From Nitrososphaerota archaeon (GTDB lineage: Archaea > Thermoproteota > Nitrososphaeria > Nitrososphaerales > JACPRH01), in NCBI GenBank assembly GCA_023379805.1, contig JAMCPI010000012.1, forward strand, positions 1 through 64,000: a stretch of DNA of 64,000 nucleotides, read 5' to 3'. Both the position numbers and the translations under genes were made by a program. Below are positions 25,869-35,262 of this stretch, piece by piece (within the stretch, counting starts at the first letter, position 1; each line of letters begins with the position of its first letter). The notes below the pieces were generated by a model. It did no database searches and had not been told where the DNA came from. It saw only the letters and a list, made by a program, of their open reading frames with translations.

Positions 25869-27107
25869 TTGAACCCTCAAACCACAACGACAAAAGCAAA
25901 GACACAGAAAACTAAGACAAAGAAGAAGGAGAAAATAGCAGTAATCGGCCTAGGCAAAGCCGGACTACCATTAGCCGCCGTCATAGCAGACTCAGGCTTC
26001 ACAGTAACCGGCATCGATATTGACGCGGAGAGATGCCGCCGCATCAACAAAGGCGAAAACCCGCTCGGCGAAGAACCCGGCCTAGACGAGCTAATCCAGA
26101 AGCACGGCGGCAAAAACCTCACCGCCTCAACCGACTACCGAGACGCCTCACAATGCACCCTATTCACCGTAATCGTCCCCTTATTCCTAGACAAAGACAA
26201 CACCCCAGACTTCTCAGCACTATCAACAGCCTTCAAAGGCGTAGCCCAAGTCCTGAAGCGAGACGACACCGTGGTGCTCGAAACCACAGTCTCCCCGACA
26301 ACAACAGAAACACTGGTTCGAAACTGGCTTGAAGAGGGAAGCCGCCTGAAACTAGGAGACTTCAACCTAGCCTTCTCACCTGAACGAATCATGACTGGAT
26401 TCAGCATCTCCCGGCTGCGAGAGTTCCCGAAAATAATCGGCGGAGTCGACGAGAAAAGCGGGGAACAAGCCTATCAACTCTACAGGCAGTTTATCCCAAA
26501 CCTGAAAAAGGTCTCATCAGCCCGAGCCGCAGAGTTCATCAAAGTAATAGAGGGCTGCTACAGAGACGTAAACGTCGCGTTAGCGAACGAGCTCTTCCAG
26601 ATAGCGGACAGCCTCAACATCGACTTCTACGAAGCCCGAGAAGCCGCCAACCACAAATACTGCGACATCCACCTTCCCTCAACCGGCGTAGGCGGCCACT
26701 GCATCCCAGTCTACCCCTGGTTCCTAATCAAAGAAATGGAGCGAAAAGAAAAATACGATAGCACCAAACTGCTCAGAACAGCCCGCGAAACCAACGACGA
26801 AATGATCAATTTCTGGGCAGGCAAAATCACACAGAAATGCTTAGAGCTAAACAAACCTTTAGCGAAAATAAAAATCTGCATCAACGGACTAACCTACAGA
26901 AAAGGAGTCAAAGAAACCTACCACAGCAGAAACCTCGCCCTAACCCAACACCTAACAAAGAAAGGCCTAAACACATACGCATACGACGAACTACTAACCC
27001 CGAAGGAAATCGAGAAGTTCGGCTTGAAACCACTCCAGCCCAGCAAAGCAGACATCATCTTCGACTCATTCAACCTAACGATAAACACCCAAACACCTCG
27101 CAAATAA
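25869..27107 (+). CDS. UDP-N-acetyl-mannosaminuronate-type nucleotide-sugar dehydrogenase
   Basis: 412 residues. After a Lys/Thr-rich N-terminus from a TTG, KIAVIGLGKAGLPLAAVIAD is the Rossmann motif, EFIKVIEGCYRDVNVALANE the central helix, and GVGGHCIPVYPWFL the catalytic cysteine site of the WecC/UDP-GlcNAc-ManNAc branch. Followed by a flippase gene, so it likely supplies an acidic sugar for a surface glycan. Differs from the 0.7-2.0 kb enzyme, which has GGSCFKKD. Confidence 0.9.
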   Translation: MNPQTTTTKAKTQKTKTKKKEKIAVIGLGKAGLPLAAVIADSGFTVTGIDIDAERCRRINKGENPLGEEPGLDELIQKHGGKNLTASTDYRDASQCTLFTVIVPLFLDKDNTPDFSALSTAFKGVAQVLKRDDTVVLETTVSPTTTETLVRNWLEEGSRLKLGDFNLAFSPERIMTGFSISRLREFPKIIGGVDEKSGEQAYQLYRQFIPNLKKVSSARAAEFIKVIEGCYRDVNVALANELFQIADSLNIDFYEAREAANHKYCDIHLPSTGVGGHCIPVYPWFLIKEMERKEKYDSTKLLRTARETNDEMINFWAGKITQKCLELNKPLAKIKICINGLTYRKGVKETYHSRNLALTQHLTKKGLNTYAYDELLTPKEIEKFGLKPLQPSKADIIFDSFNLTINTQTPRK

Positions 27108-27296
27108 GTAAATAAATGAGCGAAAAGAATCTTCTCTGCAAGATAAGCATAGCATTACCGCCTTCCTAGAATGCTGGTGCTCCAAGATTCCCCTAATCAT
27201 ATCAGCATCTTCTATATAATTGACAAACAACTGCTCTGATGACGTCGTCGTAGTCGGTTAGTAGTTAGTTAGTTAGTAACTAGGTGTTAGCGGAAG

Positions 27297-28787
27297 ATGC
27301 CCCCTATTCGAATGAGATACGCTGGCTTGCTCGGATTCATCGTCCGTATAGTGAGCATCTTCACAGGCTTTCTCTTCATAATAATCGTAACGCGCCGTCT
27401 CCCGGAAGCAGATTTCGGAACCTGGGTCTGGATCACGAGGCTAATCGGCTACGCAGTATTTCCCACCGCCGCTATCAGCTTCTGGGCTACACGGTTCGTA
27501 GCTAGAGACTTCAAAGCCGCTAAAACAAGTATTCTGATGGCTCTTCTAGTATCCGCAGGGGCTACCCTAATCTATCTCGCAATCTCCCCCTTCGCTGCAA
27601 ACGCAGCAAACGCGCCACTAATCTTCTTCCTGCTTGCAGCCATCCAAATACCGTTCGCATACATTGTAGAGAACCTCAACGCCATAGCCAACGGATCTAG
27701 GCCTGAAATCGTAAGCTACGGCACACTAGCCTACGAGGGGGTAAAGGTGGCTTTGGCCTTCCTCTTCATGGCTATACTGGGCCGCACCCTGACAAGCGCA
27801 ATCATAGCCGTCGCCGCCTCACAATTCATCAGCATACTCGTACTCCTCTGGTTCCTGAAAGGTCACCTGTCAGGAAGCTTTGACAAACAACTGGCTTGGC
27901 GCTGGCTCAAAGTAGCCTGGATTCCCCTTTACAACGGCTTCTCATCCGTCTTCATACCCACCTTCGACGCCTCGATAATCATTGGTCTCACAGGCTCAAG
28001 CCTGATACTGGCGAACTACGGTGCAGCATACGTGATGTTCTCCATCGTCGCCTCCTCAGCTGCACTGGCCTCAGCCCTATACCCGAGGCTACTGCAAGGC
28101 GGCGATCATAAGGATGTTACCAGCGTCATAAACCTGACCACTCTCTTCGCAATCCCCGTAGCGGCAGGAATGTTCATCATCGCTCGACCCGCACTATACC
28201 TGCTAAACCCAGTATACGCAGACGCCGTATCAGTAGCCCGCATCATCATCCTATACACCTTCATCGCCGTAATAAACACAATATTCGACTTCTGCATCTT
28301 AGGCACCGAAAAGGTAGAGCTAAACGTCAACTCAAACCTCAAAGACTTTGTCAAAAGCAAGCTCTTCATGCTTCCAACAATCAACCTCATATGCGGCGTC
28401 ACATACATAACCTCACTAGCCATCGTAATGCGCGTCACAACATCAATGAACCTCTCACCAGTTGACAACGCATACTACTGGGCACTAACCCAGCTCATCA
28501 CCATACTCCCACTATTCACACTAAAAGCGATACTAGCCAAAAAAGCCGTAAACTTCAAAGTACCTTGGCGCCCCATCGCACTATACCTAGCAGCCTCTGC
28601 AGTAATGGTCGTAACCCTCCAACTCATAAAATTCGACATCCCCTACACACCAAACATCTACATATTCGTCTACCAGGCCGCAAAGCTAGCTGCAGCAGGC
28701 ATCATCATCTACTTCACAATCCTCTACACCTTCGACCACTACTTCAGAAACCTCGTCAAAACAATCTGGAGCAACTTCAGACCCTAA
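27297..28787 (+). CDS. Polysaccharide flippase (Wzx/MATE-like)
   Basis: 496 residues with 12-14 predicted membrane helices. The N-terminal GFIVRIVSIFTGFLFIIIVT and RRLPEADFGTWVW are typical of O-antigen and polysaccharide flippases of the MOP superfamily. Moves a lipid-linked glycan across the membrane. Acts with the preceding dehydrogenase. The leader holds a GTTAGTTAGTTAGT tract. Confidence 0.87.
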   Translation: MPPIRMRYAGLLGFIVRIVSIFTGFLFIIIVTRRLPEADFGTWVWITRLIGYAVFPTAAISFWATRFVARDFKAAKTSILMALLVSAGATLIYLAISPFAANAANAPLIFFLLAAIQIPFAYIVENLNAIANGSRPEIVSYGTLAYEGVKVALAFLFMAILGRTLTSAIIAVAASQFISILVLLWFLKGHLSGSFDKQLAWRWLKVAWIPLYNGFSSVFIPTFDASIIIGLTGSSLILANYGAAYVMFSIVASSAALASALYPRLLQGGDHKDVTSVINLTTLFAIPVAAGMFIIARPALYLLNPVYADAVSVARIIILYTFIAVINTIFDFCILGTEKVELNVNSNLKDFVKSKLFMLPTINLICGVTYITSLAIVMRVTTSMNLSPVDNAYYWALTQLITILPLFTLKAILAKKAVNFKVPWRPIALYLAASAVMVVTLQLIKFDIPYTPNIYIFVYQAAKLAAAGIIIYFTILYTFDHYFRNLVKTIWSNFRP

Positions 28788-28852
28788 GAAAAAAGAAACA
28801 CCGAAAAACAAACAAACAAAGACACCGCACTTACCTGCTAGAAAATTACAGG

Positions 28853-28956
28853 CGCCCTGGCCGGGAAACTCAGACAGCCGGCACCCCGACCATCTTTTGA
28901 ACCCGGGTCGCAGGAGTGACAGTCCCGCATACTGGGCCGAACTATACTACCAGGGC
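28853..28956 (-). tRNA. tRNA-Asp (GTC) with a T-loop intron
   Basis: The acceptor stem is GCCCTGG/CCAGGGC with G73 discriminator. The anticodon stem-loop CGGGA-CTGTCAC-TCCTG gives anticodon GTC. The T-stem CCGGG/CCCGG is interrupted: after TTCAAA come 29 extra bases before T-CCCGG. Removing them gives a normal 75-base tRNA. Such non-canonical introns are cut by the archaeal splicing endonuclease; they are known in Thermoproteota. Confidence 0.93.
28867..28895 (-). other. 29-base intron in the T-loop of tRNA-Asp
   Basis: Lies between positions 59 and 60 of the mature tRNA; the exact cut may shift by one base because of A and T runs at the borders. It contains the GCCGGC palindrome. Confidence 0.8.
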
Positions 28957-29005
28957 ACCGGTTAATCCCGATTAAGGCTATCTAATTAAATCTTTACCGA
29001 GAAGC

Positions 29006-29242
29006 GTGAGAAAAAGTTTAATCTACGAAAAGCTCTCCAAACAACCCAGTTTGAAGAAGCCTGTTGTTGACAGAAACATCTGCGAAGGATACGCAGTCTG
29101 CGTCGGAATAGCCCCCGAAGTCTTCGAAATGGATAAAGAAAACAAATCCGTAGTAAAAAACCCGCAAGGCGCCGACGAACAAACCATCCAAGACGCAATC
29201 AACGGCTGCCCAGTACAAGCCATCTCCTGGGCCAAAGAATAG
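29006..29242 (+). CDS. Monocluster ferredoxin, [3Fe-4S] type
   Basis: 78 residues from a GTG. The motif is ICEGYAVC (Cys26, Tyr29, Cys32) and later NGCPVQAI (Cys68). The second cysteine of the usual CxxCxxC is Tyr, leaving three ligands, which predicts a [3Fe-4S] cluster. Small electron carrier for oxidoreductases. The promoter region is shared with the divergent tRNA-Asp. Confidence 0.85.
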   Translation: MRKSLIYEKLSKQPSLKKPVVDRNICEGYAVCVGIAPEVFEMDKENKSVVKNPQGADEQTIQDAINGCPVQAISWAKE

Positions 29243-29374
29243 CCCGAAAAACTCTCCTCCACTTCTAATCATCATCATCGACCGTGATACATACCCAGAA
29301 GATCCGCCAGCCGAACGTACAGAGTCTCCTCAGCTTATGGTAAGAAAGAAAATAAAAAAGGGAAGAGGCACCTC

Positions 29375-32300
29375 TTACAGGCGCCTTCCCATAGCTAAGA
29401 GAGCTGCTGCACCCAAACCTAGTATCGCTGTTGCGACTGCAGCGTAGGTGATATCGGCGGGAACGCCTGCTGACCCCGTTGAGGTAACAGTTATGGTTGC
29501 TGCGGCAACCGGGATTGGCAGAGTCGTTGTAGTTGTCGTGGTTGCGGCCGCCGATCTAGTCGAAGTTACTGTTGTGGCTACGACCGTGCTGACCCGCGTA
29601 GCTACAACCGTAGCTGTTGAAACTGCTGTCGTAGTGGACGTTACGGTTGTCAACGATACCGCTGTTGTAGTCGCGATTGTTGTTGCAGTGATGGTCTCGA
29701 CCGCTGTCGCATTAGCAGTAACCACTGTGATTAGCGTGTTGTTCTTCGTCATGGTTACAGTGCTATTGGCTTGGGCGGGGATAGCGGCGGAGGAGGTGTT
29801 GGTGTTTGTTGTTGCTGTTGCTGCTGCTGAAGCCTTGAACGTTATGGTCGATTTTGCAGTGGCACCGCTGGAGGAGTCTGTCACCGCGACTGTGTATGTT
29901 CCGAAGGGTGTTGCTGTTGAGTTTGTTGCTGGCCAAGCCAGTACTGTGACATTGTATGCTCCTGCTGCGTTGGTGCTGCCCTGCTCAATACCTAGTAAGT
30001 CACTGTTGGGCTTTAGCACCTTGATCGTGACTGTGGAACTAGCTGAAGCGTTGCCTGTTACGATGAGTTTTTCATTCAATTCATACGCCGCCTTGTTCGG
30101 CAGCACAGTAGGCGGAGTGGCTTCGCGTGCAGGTGGAGCTGGTCCCGCAGGTGGATTAAACACTTGAGGCGGAGGAACAAATATCTCGCTGGGCGGTGGT
30201 GGCGGTGGAGGTGGTGGAGGCGGAGGTATCGCAGTGTAGGTTCCCTCTACCGGAGTAGCCAGTCCTGCCTTGACTGTAACCGTAACACTGGATTGCGCAG
30301 TATAACCTGGTACCGAACCAAATGATACGGTATGCGACCCGGCGGCTATCGGCCTGCTTACCGGAGCTGCGCCCCAAGAGGCGCCATCAACAAAGACCTC
30401 TCCGGTAACAGGAGTTGTGGTGACTGAGAGGGTTCCTGTGGTTGGTGCAACTGTAACGCTGAACTTGTATGTTACCTGAGATTTGCCGCTGCTCGACAAT
30501 GTGTAGCTTGTGCTGTTGCTGTAAATTGCTGTTCCGTCTGACCCTGTAACCTGTAGGTTCCGTATTCCTGAAGAGTGATCTCCAACTTCCTTGAAGGAGA
30601 TGGTGTTGCTACCTGAAACCACATAGTTCGTGATATCTAGCGTGAAGTTCTTGTACGCCTCATGATTCTTACTAGTGTCATTAGCGGGAAGAGTGGCTGC
30701 AACATGGTTATTGACCAGGATAGTAACCTCCTCTTTGCTGTCGTAGTCATAGCCTTGGAAGCTTAACATGTATGGGCCGCTGGGATGCGAAATTACACGA
30801 TCGTATGTTCCTGTTACCGTTTTCTCTTGTCCTACTGCTATTGTGACCGGGATGCTAGCTGGCTTTGTGTAGTTAGGCACTGGGCCGAATGATACCACGT
30901 ATGCTCCTGCAGTGACTGATTTGTTTACTGGGGCTTTGCCCCATGATGTGCCGTTTACAAGTACTTCCCCGTCAACAGGAGCAGTTTTGACTGAGAGTGT
31001 TCCGTTGGTAAGCCGGGTGTAGTTTCCCGTTACAGAGATATTGTCTCCTACATCAATGGAGACGTTCACGTTAGCTGGTGTAATGTAGCCTGACACTGCA
31101 CCAAAGGATACAGTGTATGTTCCGGCGGTAATCGGCCTGTTATTTATTGGGGCTGTTCCCCATGATGTGCCGTTTACGAAGACTTTTCCGTTAACCGGCG
31201 CGGTTTTGACGGAGAGTGTCCCATTGGTAGCTGGAGGTACCAGTGTGTATATTCCTTTGACCGGTGCAGTCTGGTTCGTATTCACCGTGACCTGAATGTC
31301 TTCAGGCGTTGTGTAATTTGGCACCGGGCCGAAGGAGACTGTATGTGAACCAGTAACTATGGCCTTGCTTACCGGAGCTTTACCCCAAGGATCTCCGTCC
31401 ACGAAGACTGTCCCATTCACAGGAGTGGTGGAGACAGACAGATTCCCCTTGGTTGAAGGCATCAAGGTGTATGTTCCTGTTACTGATTTCTCTTGTCCTA
31501 CTGCTATTGTGACTGGAATGTTAGCTGGCTTTGTGTAGTTAGGCATTGAGCCGAACGACACTGTATGTGTTCCGTTGCTTATGGTCTTGCTTACTGGAGC
31601 TGTGCCCCAAGAAGCTCCGTCCACCAAGACGGATCCGTTCACAGGGGTGGTTGTGACCGTGAGTTTTCCTACATTGTTGAAATCAGCCGTTATTTTCGCT
31701 GCTCCTTTGCTGTTTACGCTCAGGATCTTTTTGCTGTCATCATATTTCCAGCTTTGCGCTCCAAGCACTATTGCAGGTGCCTTTGAAGTGAATACCTTGG
31801 TGGTTACCTGCACCGTGTCTCTTGAAGTTACGGTGAAGCTGAGCGTGTCGCTTCCATAGCTTATTGAGTTGATGGATGATGCTGCTGAGCCGTACTGCAG
31901 TGAAGGTGAAAGTGCTAGCCAAATATCTGAGCGGATGTCCTTCTTTACGTAGATTATGGGATTGCTGAAGGCAACGACGGTCCCGTTTGAGTTCAACACC
32001 TCGAATCTGAAGTAGTTGGACTTGTCTGGTAGTGAAGGGGTCAAGGTGGCATTATAGGAGTTTAGTCCCTGCAGCGATACCGTGTCGATTGTTGTTCCGT
32101 TCCGTACTAATTTGAGTGTTTTAGCTACGAAGGGGATGTTTTGCAGAGTTATTGTGAGTGATGCTTTGCTTCTGCTCCAGTCCACGTATATCGGGAACTT
32201 TCCTGCCGGTATCTGCTGGTTCTCAGCTGAGAAGAACAGCGACATCATTGGTCTCACGTAACCTGCTTCCACGAAGCTCCTTCCCTGAGCCATAGCCTCA

Positions 32301-33745
32301 ACGGTTGTGGCCGGAGAGTTATCACCCGCATATACGAACTGTGTGGGGGCGGTTGTAGCCGATACCTGCACGTCCTGCGGGCTCATAGGGTGCTGCTCAG
32401 CTATGGCCATTGCAAGAACGCCCCTGTTGAGGTAGTAATCCCAGATGTCCATTACAAAACCGGAGTTACGCCTGTTGTGCGTTGAGAAAACTGATATGCC
32501 GTCAACAGCCCAGAGATTTAGAGCAGCGCTGCGGTAGGCATCGCTCTCATCGGGCTTCGAAATGAACACGTAGTCGCCTCTGCTGTGAATATTGTTTATT
32601 GTCTGTCGAACACCTGAATAACCGCCTTCATTTGGTTGGAAGAAAGTATCGGTGTTGAAGTATAGGAGTGCGCTTGCAAGATCCAGCTTCTCACCAGGCA
32701 CCATGCGGAGAGCAGCGGTATCATACGACTTGACTACTGTGGAGAGTTTGGAGTATGTCTGCTCATCTGTATCTTTGCTTGTAAGCACCACCCCATCCAC
32801 GTAAAACTCTGATACAGCCTTATTCCTGCTGTAAGCATCGATGTGAATGCCGTCTATCTTCAGGTTGTACGCCTTGATAGACCCATAGTACTGAACAGCT
32901 AGGTCGGTGATGTTGATGTTGAAGTAGTTCCACGTCCAAAACTTCAAGGATCTTTGGCTGTTTAATACAACGTAGTAATCGTTCGCGCTGTTGATGAAGG
33001 GTGTTTCGCTTGAAAGGGGCTCTGAAGCGGTGTCCTGCAGCACCAGAAACATCCTGGGTACAGTGGTGGCTGAGTCGTAGTGGTTGAAGTCGATCTCCAC
33101 CACTATTAGCGAGTCTGGTGATTTGGTGGTGTTTTTCAGAGAGACCGGGTACACGCTGAAAGCTAGGTTCAGGTCAGCCGCCACCGGTGCGACCTCCCAC
33201 AACATGTCTTGGAATGCTCCGGAGTAGCCGAAGGTGCTTCCTGAAACGCTTGCCCTAGCATGTAGGGAGTAGTTTCCGTCTCGCTGCTGCGCCGAGCTCT
33301 GCTCAGCCAGATAACTGCCAGGGACTGATGAAGAGGTGCTCTCCTTAACCCAAGGGCTCCATTTCTCAAAGCCTCCGTTGTAAGGCTCCCAGTCTGTTAT
33401 CGTCAGCAGATCGTGATCCATGTTGAAGAGAACTGAGTCGTACCCGTTCTGGCCGTAGTTTGAGAGGTATTGATGATAGTATGGGCTGACATCCCCTTTG
33501 TCTGCGGCGTTTACATGCACCATTGACTTGTAGATGTTTGGGCCGAATAGGCTGTTCATCGGTGCTGGGGTTGAGGTTACCGCTGAAGCCGGTTGGATCA
33601 TTAGGTTGGGTGTTATTCCTGATAGGAGAAGCATGGCTGTAGCTAGAAGAGTTAAACTGATCTGCCCCGCTCTCTTTACTGTACGTTTTGTAAATATAGA
33701 ACATTTATCTATAAAACTTACGAAAGATTTACATGTTAGTGACAT
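29375..33745 (-). CDS. Giant PHP-like and PEGA-repeat surface protein
   Basis: 1456 residues. A signal peptide (LTLLATAMLLLSGI) is followed by a PHP-type metallohydrolase-like domain: MVHVNAADKG and a later NMDHDLL give the H...H...D/DHD pattern (about residues 60-150). Residues 150-640 contain beta-sandwich regions. Five PEGA domains follow (four in tandem, about 690-1000; one about 1105-1165), with a sugar-binding-like domain between the fourth and fifth. Then a run of 12 prolines, another beta domain, a Thr/Val-rich stalk (about 1300-1430) and a C-terminal membrane anchor. The stalk is a likely O-glycosylation site. Cell-surface hydrolase or S-layer accessory. Confidence 0.82.
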   Translation of the reverse strand: MSLTCKSFVSFIDKCSIFTKRTVKRAGQISLTLLATAMLLLSGITPNLMIQPASAVTSTPAPMNSLFGPNIYKSMVHVNAADKGDVSPYYHQYLSNYGQNGYDSVLFNMDHDLLTITDWEPYNGGFEKWSPWVKESTSSSVPGSYLAEQSSAQQRDGNYSLHARASVSGSTFGYSGAFQDMLWEVAPVAADLNLAFSVYPVSLKNTTKSPDSLIVVEIDFNHYDSATTVPRMFLVLQDTASEPLSSETPFINSANDYYVVLNSQRSLKFWTWNYFNINITDLAVQYYGSIKAYNLKIDGIHIDAYSRNKAVSEFYVDGVVLTSKDTDEQTYSKLSTVVKSYDTAALRMVPGEKLDLASALLYFNTDTFFQPNEGGYSGVRQTINNIHSRGDYVFISKPDESDAYRSAALNLWAVDGISVFSTHNRRNSGFVMDIWDYYLNRGVLAMAIAEQHPMSPQDVQVSATTAPTQFVYAGDNSPATTVEAMAQGRSFVEAGYVRPMMSLFFSAENQQIPAGKFPIYVDWSRSKASLTITLQNIPFVAKTLKLVRNGTTIDTVSLQGLNSYNATLTPSLPDKSNYFRFEVLNSNGTVVAFSNPIIYVKKDIRSDIWLALSPSLQYGSAASSINSISYGSDTLSFTVTSRDTVQVTTKVFTSKAPAIVLGAQSWKYDDSKKILSVNSKGAAKITADFNNVGKLTVTTTPVNGSVLVDGASWGTAPVSKTISNGTHTVSFGSMPNYTKPANIPVTIAVGQEKSVTGTYTLMPSTKGNLSVSTTPVNGTVFVDGDPWGKAPVSKAIVTGSHTVSFGPVPNYTTPEDIQVTVNTNQTAPVKGIYTLVPPATNGTLSVKTAPVNGKVFVNGTSWGTAPINNRPITAGTYTVSFGAVSGYITPANVNVSIDVGDNISVTGNYTRLTNGTLSVKTAPVDGEVLVNGTSWGKAPVNKSVTAGAYVVSFGPVPNYTKPASIPVTIAVGQEKTVTGTYDRVISHPSGPYMLSFQGYDYDSKEEVTILVNNHVAATLPANDTSKNHEAYKNFTLDITNYVVSGSNTISFKEVGDHSSGIRNLQVTGSDGTAIYSNSTSYTLSSSGKSQVTYKFSVTVAPTTGTLSVTTTPVTGEVFVDGASWGAAPVSRPIAAGSHTVSFGSVPGYTAQSSVTVTVKAGLATPVEGTYTAIPPPPPPPPPPPPSEIFVPPPQVFNPPAGPAPPAREATPPTVLPNKAAYELNEKLIVTGNASASSTVTIKVLKPNSDLLGIEQGSTNAAGAYNVTVLAWPATNSTATPFGTYTVAVTDSSSGATAKSTITFKASAAATATTNTNTSSAAIPAQANSTVTMTKNNTLITVVTANATAVETITATTIATTTAVSLTTVTSTTTAVSTATVVATRVSTVVATTVTSTRSAAATTTTTTTLPIPVAAATITVTSTGSAGVPADITYAAVATAILGLGAAALLAMGRRL
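30235..31690 (-). repeat. PEGA-domain repeats
   Basis: Five copies of a roughly 70-residue unit with the core V-F-V-D/N-G-x-x-W-G-x-A-P-V followed by H-T-V-S-F-G. The nucleotide copies differ enough to be old. An insert of about 110 residues lies between copies four and five. Confidence 0.8.
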
Positions 33746-33912
33746 GTTTGCTCAAGATTATATATCATAACTGCTTAATAGGCTTTTATTATTTAGAAGT
33801 TCAGTCGAGCCGCTACCACAATAAAAAAGCAGCCACCAAGACACTAAATGAAGATAAGTAAACCTAAGCAGAGCTAAAGATTAATGCCAGCGAGTTTCTC
33901 TATACCTCCACT

Positions 33913-35142
33913 TTGAAAGCTGAACCCGTCAAGGTGTCGCCAAGCACTTACTGGGTGGGCGCTAACGACACAGAGAAACGTCTCTTCGAAGGACTCTGGG
34001 CTATCCCTGAAGGCATCTCATACAACTCCTACATCATAAAAGGCACCGAGAAAACCGTGTTAATCGACTCAGTACTAGGTGCCTATCAAGAAGAGCATCT
34101 TGAAAAGATTCGAAAAGTAACTAACCCCGCAGACATAGACTATATAGTGGTTAACCACATGGAGCACGACCACTCCGAAGCGCTGCCAAAAGTCCTGGAG
34201 GCCGCGCCCAAAGCTACCCTAATCTACACCCCAATGGCTCACCAGATGTACAAAGCTTTCTTCCAAAAGGAACCTAAGAACCTAATCATCATCAGAAACG
34301 ACGAAACCACAGTAAATCTAGGCGGCAAAACCCTCCGCTTCATCCGAACACCCTTCCTGCACTGGCCTGAAACAATCTGCACCTACCTCCAAGAAGAGAA
34401 GACGCTCTTCACCTGCGACCTATTCGGCACCTTCCGCCGCCTCCCAGAAAACAAGGTCATCGACACAGACATCAAGGAATTAGACAGATACTTCCCAAGC
34501 TCCTCAAAGAAGTACTTCGCAGGAGTCATGACACGCTACCGCGACTACGTCCTAAAAACCATGGAAAAATTCAATCAACTAAAAATCGAAATCAAAGTAA
34601 TCGCGCCGGGCCACGGCCCAATCTACACCGCCGCCAATGTTAAACAGGTAATGGATCTCTGGGCTTCCTGCAGCCGACCTGACTACACACGAAAAACCGT
34701 GATCGCGGTCGGATCCATGTACGGAACAACACTCAGATTCATCCAAGCCTTAACAAAAGGAGTAGAGGACGCAGGAGGCGAAGCGGAAGTAATCGACGTA
34801 ATCAACGACGAACCCGCGAAAGCCCTCGCCGCAATCCTCGACGCACCAGCACTCATCATCGGAACAGCCACCTACGAATACAACCTGTTCCCCCAAATCC
34901 AATACCTACTCTACCTCCTAGAAGTGAAAAACCTTACCAACCTAACCGTCGGAGTCTTCGGCAGCTACGCTTGGGGCGCCGGAGGCGCCAAACACCTAGT
35001 TGAGCGTCTCGACCAACTAGGCTTCCACAGAATTGGCGAAGCCGTAGAAGTAAGAGGCGCACCCACACAGGAAGACCTCGAACGCGCCAGATCACTAGCC
35101 AAAGCAGTAACCGAAAACGCATTCCACGAAAAAGGGATCTAA
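33913..35142 (+). CDS. fprA: Flavodiiron protein (FprA-type oxygen/NO reductase)
   Basis: 409 residues from a TTG. The metallo-beta-lactamase domain has HMEHDHSE (HxExDH; about residues 81-87) for the di-iron site, and the flavodoxin domain begins near residue 258 (VGSMYGTTLRFI). Reduces oxygen to water, or NO, using electrons from F420H2 or ferredoxin/rubredoxin. No rubredoxin domain is attached. It points to an anaerobe that meets oxygen. A terminator-like hairpin follows. Confidence 0.93.
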   Translation: MKAEPVKVSPSTYWVGANDTEKRLFEGLWAIPEGISYNSYIIKGTEKTVLIDSVLGAYQEEHLEKIRKVTNPADIDYIVVNHMEHDHSEALPKVLEAAPKATLIYTPMAHQMYKAFFQKEPKNLIIIRNDETTVNLGGKTLRFIRTPFLHWPETICTYLQEEKTLFTCDLFGTFRRLPENKVIDTDIKELDRYFPSSSKKYFAGVMTRYRDYVLKTMEKFNQLKIEIKVIAPGHGPIYTAANVKQVMDLWASCSRPDYTRKTVIAVGSMYGTTLRFIQALTKGVEDAGGEAEVIDVINDEPAKALAAILDAPALIIGTATYEYNLFPQIQYLLYLLEVKNLTNLTVGVFGSYAWGAGGAKHLVERLDQLGFHRIGEAVEVRGAPTQEDLERARSLAKAVTENAFHEKGI

Positions 35143-35177
35143 GCCAAGTCAACCGATACGAGCACCGAAGAAAAAAG

Positions 35178-35220
35178 AAAAGTTGCTGCTAGTAAGCAGG
35201 TTAACGTTTCAACTTTTTTT
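35178..35220 (+). terminator. Hairpin terminator after the flavodiiron gene
   Basis: AAAAGTTG pairs with CAACTTTT, with an inner CTGCT/AGCAG stem, then a T run to 35220. Confidence 0.6.
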
Positions 35221-35262
35221 AGCCGCGAGACATACACTGATAACTTAGCGTGGTCACGATAG

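Noticed and set aside
28853-28956. tRNA-Asp as the provirus integration site
   Set aside because: It lies about 6 kb from the last clear viral gene with host genes between, and no second tRNA 3' fragment is found at 4.8 kb.
29448-30167. A 239-codon plus-strand frame rich in Val, Ala and Thr
   Set aside because: It is the complement of the Thr/Val-rich stalk of the large surface protein; repetitive codons keep the opposite strand open. No family features.
30190-30232. Polyproline tract as an assembly artefact
   Set aside because: The codons vary within the tract and it sits at a domain boundary, as expected for a real linker.
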